The notes under the pieces: model-generated
What the model was told of the DNA's origin: nothing
The model's input: the letters and a program-made list of their open reading frames with translations, nothing else
Database searches by the model: none
Part shown: positions 8,185-13,556 of the stretch, one piece after another
Numbering within the stretch: position 1 is the stretch's first letter
Layout: each line of letters starts with the position of its first letter
Made by a program: the position numbers and the translations under genes
From: DASUFI01 sp036274635
Lineage (GTDB): Bacteria > Planctomycetota > B15-G4
Length of the DNA stretch: 16,750 nucleotides
Reading direction: 5' to 3'
Assembly (NCBI GenBank): GCA_036274635.1
Contig: DASUFI010000142.1
Span: 1 to 16,750, forward strand

Positions 8185-8877
8185 GTGCGCGCGCTGATGC
8201 ACCAGCGCTGGCACGACCTGCTCTTCGCGCACTGGCCGGTGCCCGAGGCGGCGCTCGCGCGGCACCTGCCGTCGGGCCTGGGACTGGACACCTTCGAGGG
8301 GCGCGCGTGGCTGGGCGTGCTGCCGTTTCGCATGACGGGCGTGCGCCTCGCGGGGCTGCCGCCGCTGCCGGGCGCGGGCGCCTTCCCCGAGCTGAACCTG
8401 CGCACCTACGTGCGGCGCGGCGACGTGCGCGGCGTGTGGTTCTTCAGCCTCGACGCCGGCAGCCGGCTGGCCGTGGAGGTGGCGCGGCGCTGGTTCGGGC
8501 TGCCCTACTACCGGGCGATCATGCGCTGCGCGGCCGAGGGCGACGGCATCCGCTACGCGAGCCGGCGCACGGACCGGCGGGGCGCTCCGGCGGAGCTGCG
8601 CGCGAGCTACGCGCCCGTCGGCCCGGTGTCGCCCGCGCCGCCGGGCAGCCTGGAGGACTTCCTCACCAACCGCCTGACGCTCTTCGCCGAGCGGCCGCGC
8701 GGCGGGCTCCTCGCGGGCCGCATCGAGCACCCGCCTTGGCCGCTGCAGCCGGCGCGCGCGGAGCTCGCGACCAACACGCTGGCGGCCGCCCTCGGCCTGC
8801 CGCTGCGGGAGGCGCCGGCCAGCCTGCTCTTCGCGCGCCGGCTGGACGTGCGCATCGGCGCGCCGCGGCGCTGCTAG
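8185..8877 (+). CDS. DUF2071 family protein
   Basis: This 230-residue protein matches the DUF2071 (YqjF-like) pattern: MHQRWHDLLFAHWPV near the start, then FEGRAWLGVLPFRMTGVR, FPELNLRTYVR, GVWFFSLDA, and a late WPLQPARAEL segment. The family has an acetoacetate-decarboxylase-like fold, but its reaction is unknown. It lacks a signal peptide. The start is GTG 8185, 13 bp after the lipoprotein stop; GAGG at 8170-8173 is a weak ribosome-binding site 11 nt upstream. ATG 8197 is an equally reasonable start and removes four residues. It is probably co-transcribed with the lipoprotein gene. The C-terminus overlaps the promoter hexamer of the next gene. Confidence 0.88.
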   Translation: MRALMHQRWHDLLFAHWPVPEAALARHLPSGLGLDTFEGRAWLGVLPFRMTGVRLAGLPPLPGAGAFPELNLRTYVRRGDVRGVWFFSLDAGSRLAVEVARRWFGLPYYRAIMRCAAEGDGIRYASRRTDRRGAPAELRASYAPVGPVSPAPPGSLEDFLTNRLTLFAERPRGGLLAGRIEHPPWPLQPARAELATNTLAAALGLPLREAPASLLFARRLDVRIGAPRRC

Positions 8878-8880
8878 ACT
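8875..8880 (+). promoter_or_regulatory. Candidate -10 element for the ICMT-type methyltransferase (leaderless)
   Basis: GCTAGACT contains TAGACT (8875-8880), which overlaps the stop codon of the DUF2071 gene. Six nt then separate it from ATG 8887, so +1 would fall on the A of ATG. There is no Shine-Dalgarno sequence. Confidence 0.55.
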
Positions 8881-8886
8881 TCGCGC

Positions 8887-9366
8887 ATGCCAGTCGCGCT
8901 GCGTGCGCTGCTGTTCACCCTCGTGGCCCCCACCACGGTGGGCGTGCTGGTGCCGTGGTGGATCGTGCAGCACGCCATGCCCGCCGACTGGGGCCCGTGG
9001 CGGCACGCGGGCTGGCTGCTCGTGGCGGCCGGCGCGCTGGGCTACCTGCTGTGCGTGCGCGACTTCGTGGTGCGCGGCCAGGGCACGCCCAACCCGCTCG
9101 ACCCGCCGCGCCGCTTCGTGGCCACGGGCCTGTACCGCCACGTGCGCAACCCGATGTACGTGTCCATCGGCACGCTGATCGCCGGCGAGGCCCTAGTGTG
9201 GCAGGCGCGCGAGCTGCTGCTCTACCTGCTGGTGCTGTGGCCGCTGTTCCACCTGTTCGTCACTCAATACGAAGAGCGACACCTGCGGCGGCTCTTCGGC
9301 CCGGAGTACGAGGCCTACCTGCAGCGCGTGCCCCGCTGGGTGCCGTTGCTGCGGCCCGCCCACTGA
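8887..9366 (+). CDS. Isoprenylcysteine carboxyl methyltransferase (ICMT/PEMT) family membrane protein
   Basis: This 159-residue integral membrane protein has hydrophobic segments near residues 5-27, 41-57, 92-106 and 109-127. The family signature is present: GLYRHVRNPMYVS (81-93), which contributes to the S-adenosylmethionine site, and YEERHLRRLFGPEYEAYLQR (128-147) with the family's closing PRW. Bacterial members methylate small or lipid substrates and rarely prenylated proteins; the substrate here is unknown. The length is normal for bacterial forms. It follows the DUF2071 gene by 9 bp but appears to have its own start-proximal -10 element, so it may be both read through and independently started. 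Confidence 0.93.
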   Translation: MPVALRALLFTLVAPTTVGVLVPWWIVQHAMPADWGPWRHAGWLLVAAGALGYLLCVRDFVVRGQGTPNPLDPPRRFVATGLYRHVRNPMYVSIGTLIAGEALVWQARELLLYLLVLWPLFHLFVTQYEERHLRRLFGPEYEAYLQRVPRWVPLLRPAH

Positions 9367-9566
9367 ACGACCGGTCACGGCCCGCGGCGCGGGCTGGAGC
9401 GGCCTCCTCCTCCCCAAACGCGTGGCCGACAATCTCGGCCCGCCGCCCAGCAGGCCCTCGCCGAGCACTGACCGCAGCGCCCCTTCCCCAAGCCATCGAC
9501 AACCACACCGGCGGCGTCAAATCGTGCGGGGCTAGGCGCGGGGGCGCGCTCGACCGGAGGCCGGGG

Positions 9567-9608
9567 CCCCAACCCAGGACGACCCCGAATGGGTCGTCCG
9601 ACTTGGGG
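9567..9608. repeat. Two-tier hairpin, function unknown
   Basis: Inner perfect 9-bp arms GGACGACCC (9577-9585) and GGGTCGTCC (9591-9599) enclose the 5-nt loop CGAAT. Outer arms CCCCAA (9567-9572) and TTGGGG (9603-9608) extend it across a 4/3-nt internal loop. No T tract follows on either strand, so it is not a clear intrinsic terminator. It could be part of an untranslated RNA or a remote 3' end for the plus-strand cluster. Confidence 0.6.
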
Positions 9609-9680
9609 TAGCTCGGGCCGCTCAGGATCGAGCGTGTCCCCCGCAACGACGCCCCGCGCGATTTGCCGCGCCCGCTCCCC

Positions 9681-9724
9681 AGAAAGCAGCGACGGCCGGA
9701 AGCGCTCACGCGCTTCCGGCCGTC
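9681..9724 (-). terminator. Terminator-like hairpin after the RRM gene
   Basis: Perfect 14-bp arms GACGGCCGGAAGCG (9691-9704) and its complement (9711-9724) enclose a 6-nt loop. It lies 19 bp past the stop of the minus-strand RRM gene. On that strand the stem is followed by GCTGCTTTCT, a weak and interrupted T tract, so termination is likely but the signal is not classical. Confidence 0.7.
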
Positions 9725-9743
9725 ATCAGCAAGGCTTGCCCGC

Positions 9744-10103
9744 TCAGCCGCGGTAGCCGCCGCCGCCGGGGCCGCGGCCAAAGCCGCCGCCGCCGCCGCG
9801 ACCACCACCTCCGCCGCCGCGGAACCCACCACCGCCGCCACCGCCACCGCCACCGGCGCGCTCATTGGCCTGCGCCTCGTCGCAACGGATCTTGCGGCCG
9901 TCGAGGGTGGCGCCGTTCATCGCCTGGAGGGCAGCCCGGCCCTCCTCGTCCTTCTCGAAGGTCACGAAACCAAAACCGCGGCTGCGACCCGTCTCGCGGT
10001 CCTGGACCACGACGGCGTCAGTCACCTTGCCGTACTGCTCAAAGGCTGCGCGAAGACCATTGGAATCAGTGGCCCATGCCAGCCCGCCCACGAACAACTT
10101 CAC
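9744..10103 (-). CDS. RRM RNA-binding protein with glycine-rich tail
   Basis: This 119-residue protein is one RNA-recognition motif plus a low-complexity tail. RNP2 is LFVGGL (3-8) and RNP1 is RGFGFVTF (42-49), both with the aromatic residues that stack on RNA. From residue 84 to the end the chain is almost only Gly with scattered Arg, Phe and Tyr (RGG-like). Bacterial proteins of this design, known best in cyanobacteria (Rbp family), bind single-stranded RNA and are often cold-responsive; that role here is inference. I chose GTG 10103 because VKLFVGGL is the canonical start and GGAGA lies about 7 nt upstream; longer in-frame starts add unrelated sequence. The leader carries a 9-bp hairpin. 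Confidence 0.94.
   Translation of the reverse strand: MKLFVGGLAWATDSNGLRAAFEQYGKVTDAVVVQDRETGRSRGFGFVTFEKDEEGRAALQAMNGATLDGRKIRCDEAQANERAGGGGGGGGGGFRGGGGGGRGGGGGFGRGPGGGGYRG
9747..9854 (-). repeat. Low-complexity glycine-codon tract
   Basis: The tail of the RRM gene is an irregular run of GGN codons (GCC/ACC repeats on the plus strand). Being near-microsatellite DNA, it is prone to length change in frame, and it explains the long spurious Ala/Pro-rich frames on the opposite strand. Confidence 0.85.
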
Positions 10104-10117
10104 TCGAATTCTCCAGG

Positions 10118-10155
10118 GAGCCCGGCAGCAACGGCCGGGCTCGAAAATGAACCTA
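10118..10155 (-). promoter_or_regulatory. Promoter -10 and 5'-terminal hairpin in the RRM leader
   Basis: On the minus strand TAGGTT (10155-10150) is followed by 6 nt, which places +1 near 10143. Directly after this lies a perfect hairpin: GAGCCCGGC (10142-10134), a 7-nt loop and GCCGGGCTC (10126-10118). CCTGGAGAATTCGA then leads to GTG 10103, including the Shine-Dalgarno. The mRNA would thus begin with a stable 5' stem ending 3 nt before GGAG. That could protect the transcript or modulate ribosome access. Confidence 0.5.
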
Positions 10156-10298
10156 AGTTGCCCATGGTCCGGGCTGGGCGGGGTTTGCACAAGGGCCAAA
10201 GCCGCGCGGCGCCCACCGAATCCCTCGGCCGGGGTCGGGCTTGTGTGCAAGCGGACCACTCAGCGCCCCGGTGGGCGCGGCAAGTGCGCCGCCTGGCC

Positions 10299-11357
10299 TT
10301 ACTTGGGCCCGCCGGCCGCGGGACGCCGGGCCACCGTGAACCAGGCGAACAGGTCGTCCTTCAGCTTCATGGCGCCCTCGCCCTCGTCCCAGCCGAGGGC
10401 GTGGCCCATGGCGCGCGCGGGCTCGTCGTCCACCACGTCGAAGTCCAGCACCTGGAAGCCGGCGGCCTCGAGCGCCTCGCGCGGGAACGGGCAGTGGCCG
10501 TCCGCCCACGGGATGTACGGCTGGCCGGCGGCCGCCGGCGCCGGGCAGATGTTGTAGATCATGAACAGCCCCCCCGGCTTCAGGGCCGCGAAGACCGCCC
10601 CCACGAACTCCTCGTCGCTCACGCCGAGGTGCACCAGCCGGCGCGGGTCCACCGGCTCGGCCGGGTGGATGTAGCCGTTCTTGAGGGTGTTCCTGGAGAG
10701 GAAGAGGTCCACGCCGCCGGGCACGGCGGCCTTCACCTTGTCGGCGGCGTGCGCGTCCGCCGGCCACTGCCCGATGACGAGACTCAGCTCGCCGGTGCGC
10801 CCGCCGGGAGTGGCGTTCATGATGAGGCCCGTGTCCTCCTCCTCGGAGTAGAGGACACGCAGCCTGGGATCCACGTCCACGCCCACCACGCGACAGCCGC
10901 AGCTCGCCAGCAGCCGCGGCGCGCCGAGGCCGCCGCAACCGAAGTCCAGCACCGCGGGGTTGGCCGCCAGGTCGCGCGATGCAGCCAGGTCCAGGGCCCG
11001 CGCGTAGGCGACCGGAGTGCCGTAGTGGGTGTTCCAATAGAAGCTGACGTCGAGCTCGTGCTTCTTCAGCTCGAAGGTGGCGCCCAGCGCCGCGGCCTCC
11101 GCGTACGTGTACCAGCGCGAGTCGTTGTCGTTGGAGAATGTCGGCAGCCGCGGCGCGAGTATCGGCAGACGCGCCGTCGCATCGAGGAAGCGCTGCGCGA
11201 AGCTGGTCTTCATCGGCCCCAGGGCCGCAGCCTCGGCGCGGATCTGCTCGAGGACAGCGCGCTGGGCGCGAAGGAGCTCCGGCTCCTCCGGCGCGGCTGT
11301 CTGCGCCGCGGCCGCAACTGCGGTGATCAGCACGGCCGGCAGGACGAGGCGGCGCAT
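10299..11357 (-). CDS. Class I SAM-dependent methyltransferase-like protein with signal peptide
   Basis: This 352-residue protein has a Rossmann methyltransferase core. Motif I is VLDFGCGGLG (136-145), followed by the acidic residue Asp161 in VVGVDVDP. Later strands are VDLFLSRNTL (about 216-225) and the post-motif KPGGLFMIYNI (260-270). It starts with MRRLVLPAVLITAVAAAAQT, a good signal peptide, and a helical segment (25-65) precedes the core. Export of a methyltransferase is odd, since S-adenosylmethionine is cytoplasmic, so the fold may have another role or the start may be misleading. An ATG further in would lose the signal peptide but has no supporting signal. TAGGCT lies 7 nt before ATG 11357, with no Shine-Dalgarno. 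The secreted protein gene lies 41 bp upstream on the same strand. The target is unknown. Confidence 0.85.
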   Translation of the reverse strand: MRRLVLPAVLITAVAAAAQTAAPEEPELLRAQRAVLEQIRAEAAALGPMKTSFAQRFLDATARLPILAPRLPTFSNDNDSRWYTYAEAAALGATFELKKHELDVSFYWNTHYGTPVAYARALDLAASRDLAANPAVLDFGCGGLGAPRLLASCGCRVVGVDVDPRLRVLYSEEEDTGLIMNATPGGRTGELSLVIGQWPADAHAADKVKAAVPGGVDLFLSRNTLKNGYIHPAEPVDPRRLVHLGVSDEEFVGAVFAALKPGGLFMIYNICPAPAAAGQPYIPWADGHCPFPREALEAAGFQVLDFDVVDDEPARAMGHALGWDEGEGAMKLKDDLFAWFTVARRPAAGGPK

Positions 11358-11364
11358 GCCGCGC

Positions 11365-11370
11365 AGCCTA
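11365..11370 (-). promoter_or_regulatory. Candidate -10 element for the signal-peptide methyltransferase
   Basis: On the minus strand TAGGCT (11370-11365) is followed by 7 nt and ATG 11357, with no Shine-Dalgarno. It lies in the 41-bp gap after the upstream secreted-protein gene, so the methyltransferase may have its own leaderless transcript in addition to read-through. Confidence 0.5.
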
Positions 11371-11398
11371 ATCCCTCGGCGCGGTCCGCAGCCAAGCC

Positions 11399-11926
11399 CT
11401 AGAAGGGAAGGCTCGTGACATCCACCATTTTGCCAGTGAGCTTGATCGAGCCGATGTAGATGTTGGTGCCGTCCAGCGAGCTGGAGCCGGACAGCTCGCC
11501 CGCGATCGTCTTGATCGTGGCCTTCTTCAGCGCGTCCTGGGCATCGAACTTGAAGTTGAGGCGCAGCGTGATGGAGGCGTCCAGCGACTGCCCGCCCGGT
11601 CCGGGAATGCTCACTTTCTGGTTCACGACGAACAGCTCGCCTGCGCCGGTGGTGCCCAACGTGATGCCGGGGCCGCCCACCCAGTTGCCGGGCGACTGCT
11701 CGGTGTAGATCTGCGCCGTGTAGCCGATGCCCGTGGGCAGCAGGCTCATGTAGGCGGTCTGCTGGACGCTGGCCGTCTTGCCCTTGCCGGTCTCGACGTC
11801 GATGGCCCAGCCCTTGGAGCTGATCTTCAGCTTGAACCACGTGCCGTCGAGCACCTGGGCGCGAGCCGGCGTCACGAGCAGCAGGGCGAGCGCGACGAGC
11901 GGGAGCAGTCTGAATGCGCGGCGCAT
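11399..11926 (-). CDS. Secreted beta-rich protein of unknown function
   Basis: This 175-residue protein has a clear signal peptide (MRRAFRLLPLVALALLLV, then TPARA cleavage near residue 23). The mature part starts QVLDGTWFKLKISSKGWAID and alternates polar and hydrophobic residues with many Gly, Thr and Ser, as in a beta-barrel or beta-sandwich. I recognise no domain and no catalytic motif. Only the late segment DAQDALKKATIKTIAG looks helical. ATG 11926 is well supported by GGAGGA about 6 nt upstream. It lies 87 bp downstream of the membrane-anchored phosphoesterase gene and 41 bp upstream of the methyltransferase, all on one strand, so an operon is possible. Confidence 0.83.
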   Translation of the reverse strand: MRRAFRLLPLVALALLLVTPARAQVLDGTWFKLKISSKGWAIDVETGKGKTASVQQTAYMSLLPTGIGYTAQIYTEQSPGNWVGGPGITLGTTGAGELFVVNQKVSIPGPGGQSLDASITLRLNFKFDAQDALKKATIKTIAGELSGSSSLDGTNIYIGSIKLTGKMVDVTSLPF

Positions 11927-11945
11927 GGCCTTCCTCCGAAAGGGA

Positions 11946-11968
11946 CTGACCCCAGATGCTCGGGTCAG
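11946..11968. repeat. Short inverted repeat upstream of the secreted beta-rich protein gene
   Basis: CTGACCC (11946-11952) and GGGTCAG (11962-11968) form 7-bp arms around 9 nt. It lies about 8 bp upstream of the GGAGGA ribosome-binding site on the minus strand. It could be an operator half-site pair or an mRNA leader hairpin; no T tract follows it. Confidence 0.5.
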
Positions 11969-12013
11969 AACGTCGCTCCCGCCAGTCGGCGCGCGGCCGC
12001 CATCGCCAGCGCG

Positions 12014-13267
12014 TCAGACGGTCAGGATGATGCTCGTGATCTCGGCCGGCGCGGCCACGCGCATGGGCGGCCCCCAGAAGCCCGTGCCACGCGAGACGTA
12101 GATCTGCGTGTGGTCGCCGTGCCGGTGGAGGCCCGAGACGTAGGGCTGCACCAGCCGCACGATCTGCCCGAAGGGCCACAACTGCCCGCCGTGCGTGTGC
12201 CCGGAGAGCTGCAGGCCCACGTCGTGCTCGGCGGCCTCATACACGTGCTTGGGCTGGTGCGCCAGCAGCAGCAGCTCGCGGTCGGGGTCGCGGCCGGCCA
12301 GCGCGGCGGGCATGTCCGGCATGTGGCCCGGCAGCCCTCGGCCGCCGCGGTAGTCGGGTACGCCCGCAATGTCCAGGCCCGGGCCCGATGCGTCGGGCAC
12401 CAGCCCGCCCTCCCCCACCGCCACCCGCTCGTTCATCAGGACGCGCATGCCGCCGGCGCGCAGGAACTCGACCCATTCCTCCGCGCCGCTGTAGTACTCG
12501 TGGTTGCCGGTGACGAACAGTGTTCCCCAGCGGCTCTTCAGGTCGAAGACCGGGCCCATCTCCGGCCCCAGCGCGGGCACCTCCGCGTCGACGAGGTCGC
12601 CGGTGATGACCACGAGGTCGGGGCGCAGCGAGTTGCAGCGCTGCACCACGTCGCGCAGGAAGCGGCCGTCCACCAGCATGCCGAGGTGCATGTCCGAGAG
12701 CTGCGCGATGTGCAGGCCGTCGAGCGTGCGCGGCAGCCGCGCGAGTCGCACGGGCACCTCGGGCACGGTGATGTCGCCGGAGCCGCGCCAGCCGGCGAGG
12801 GCCGTGCTGCCCGCGCCCAGCACGACCGCGCCGGCGGTGGCGCGCACCAGCAGCTCGCGCCGCGAGACGCCATCGTCGGGGACGGCGGCCGGCTCGGCCT
12901 CGCCCACCGGCATGGCGCAGGCCGGCGCGGAGGGTCGGCCGCCGCCGCGTCGCGCCCAGCGCCAGGCGGCGGCGGCTGCCCGCGCGAGGTCCACGGCCGC
13001 CAGCAGGAGGATGGTGTAGAAGAGCACGCCCAGCCAGACGAAGGCCGTGGTGGTCAGCCCCAGGCGCTCGGCCAACGGCGTGTTGCGCATCACCGCGAAG
13101 GCCGCCGGCAGGGACAGGAACAGCCCGACGAGGACCACCGTCAGCAGCCTGTGCCAGAGCCGCGGCAGGCGCGGCGCCCGCACCAGCCGCTGCCACGCAT
13201 AGACGTGCATCAGGAGCAGCACCAGCAGCGCGAGGGCGCCGAACAGCGAGCGCGGGAGGAAGGTCAC
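12014..13267 (-). CDS. Membrane-anchored metallophosphoesterase (YkuE/YaeI-like)
   Basis: This 417-residue protein has membrane segments near residues 5-23, 41-60 and 73-96. A twin-arginine-like SRRELL (135-140) then precedes a fourth hydrophobic stretch (143-158). The calcineurin-like domain follows: SDMHLG (191-196), GDLVD (223-227), GNHEYY (254-259), AHQPKH (336-341) and GHTHGGQLWPF (356-366). All metal ligands are present. The catalytic domain should face the periplasm, acting on a phosphodiester or lipid-linked phosphate; the substrate is unknown. I chose GTG 13267 because it begins the first membrane segment and TAGGTT lies 8 nt upstream. The longer frame to 13345 reads through a palindromic DNA element and adds a charged, unrelated N-terminus. 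Confidence 0.9.
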   Translation of the reverse strand: MTFLPRSLFGALALLVLLLMHVYAWQRLVRAPRLPRLWHRLLTVVLVGLFLSLPAAFAVMRNTPLAERLGLTTTAFVWLGVLFYTILLLAAVDLARAAAAAWRWARRGGGRPSAPACAMPVGEAEPAAVPDDGVSRRELLVRATAGAVVLGAGSTALAGWRGSGDITVPEVPVRLARLPRTLDGLHIAQLSDMHLGMLVDGRFLRDVVQRCNSLRPDLVVITGDLVDAEVPALGPEMGPVFDLKSRWGTLFVTGNHEYYSGAEEWVEFLRAGGMRVLMNERVAVGEGGLVPDASGPGLDIAGVPDYRGGRGLPGHMPDMPAALAGRDPDRELLLLAHQPKHVYEAAEHDVGLQLSGHTHGGQLWPFGQIVRLVQPYVSGLHRHGDHTQIYVSRGTGFWGPPMRVAAPAEITSIILTV

Positions 13268-13275
13268 GGGGGGAC

Positions 13276-13281
13276 AACCTA
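13276..13281 (-). promoter_or_regulatory. Candidate -10 element for the membrane-anchored metallophosphoesterase
   Basis: On the minus strand TAGGTT (13281-13276) is followed by 8 nt (GTCCCCCC) and GTG 13267, without a Shine-Dalgarno. The hexamer abuts the left end of the 179-bp palindrome, so the palindrome would occupy the -35 region and beyond. Confidence 0.45.
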
Positions 13282-13459
13282 GCCCGCATTTCTCACGACG
13301 ATCGACTGCGGCCGCGGCAAGTCGAGCCGGGCGGCGTTGTGGCACCGCGATCGGTCTTCAGCGGCCTCCCGAGGCCGGCTCTGGCCGATCACGACGCAAC
13401 GCCTTGCGCGGCTCCGACTTGACGCGGCCTCGCGACGATCGTCGTGAGAAATGTGGGCT
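13281..13459. repeat. Long imperfect palindrome between divergent genes (MITE-like or cruciform element)
   Basis: The terminal arms 13281-13304 and 13436-13459 are 24 bp with one mismatch (core CATTTCTCACGACGATCG). Pairing continues inward with small gaps: GGCCGCGGCAAGTCG against GGCCGCGTCAAGTCG, AGCCG, GGCGTTG, and GATCGG. The centre is CGGCCTCCCGAGGCCG near 13361-13376. So almost the whole 179 bp can fold on itself. It encodes nothing convincing. I saw no clear target-site duplication at its ends. It fills most of the 289-bp region between the phosphoesterase and the SulP gene. Confidence 0.82.
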
Positions 13460-13502
13460 CGCAGCCGGAAGGGTCCTTCTGCGCTCGGCCGGTCCCGGCG
13501 AC

Positions 13503-13508
13503 TACGAT
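13503..13508 (+). promoter_or_regulatory. Candidate -10 element for the SulP transporter
   Basis: TACGAT (13503-13508) is the same hexamer as at 4013. Transcription would begin near 13515, giving a leader of about 42 nt that includes GAGAGGA (13534-13540), a Shine-Dalgarno-like sequence with a long 16-nt spacing to ATG 13557. No -35 match was seen. The sequence is downstream of the palindrome. Confidence 0.4.
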
Positions 13509-13556
13509 GGGCCCGCGCGGCTCCGACCGCCCCGAGAGGACAGCCGACCCGGCCCG

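Larger units (their letters stand above)
9367..9743. other. Gene-free stretch with hairpins between convergent genes
   Basis: No convincing coding frame lies here; a 65-codon minus-strand frame at 9375-9572 is Arg/Gly/Pro-rich and lacks a ribosome-binding site. The stretch holds a small hairpin (GGCCGA at 9424-9429, TCGGCC at 9435-9440), a larger hairpin at 9567-9608 and the terminator-like hairpin at 9691-9724. I did not recognise a known RNA family. Confidence 0.6.

Noticed and set aside
6057..8405. Minus-strand open frame of 782 codons across four plus-strand genes
   Set aside because: It spans intergenic gaps and the opposite strand of an SGNH hydrolase, HMA lipoprotein and DUF2071 gene; it has only biased composition and no family pattern.
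9375..9572. 65-codon minus-strand frame in the 9367-9743 gap
   Set aside because: Arg/Gly/Pro-rich with no ribosome-binding site or recognisable feature; long frames without stops are expected by chance at this GC content.
9747..9854. Repetitive GCC/ACC tract as a possible CRISPR or satellite array
   Set aside because: There is no repeat-spacer periodicity. It is the glycine-codon tail of the RRM gene.
13268..13345. N-terminal extension of the membrane phosphoesterase to 13345
   Set aside because: The extension reads through the left arm of the palindrome. A matching DRREKCGL peptide appears in the upstream frame of the SulP gene because the arms are inverted copies, so this is repeat DNA, not protein homology.
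13404..13556. N-terminal extension of the SulP protein to 13404
   Set aside because: It starts inside the palindrome and crosses the TACGAT promoter candidate; SulP relatives do not need the extra 51 residues.
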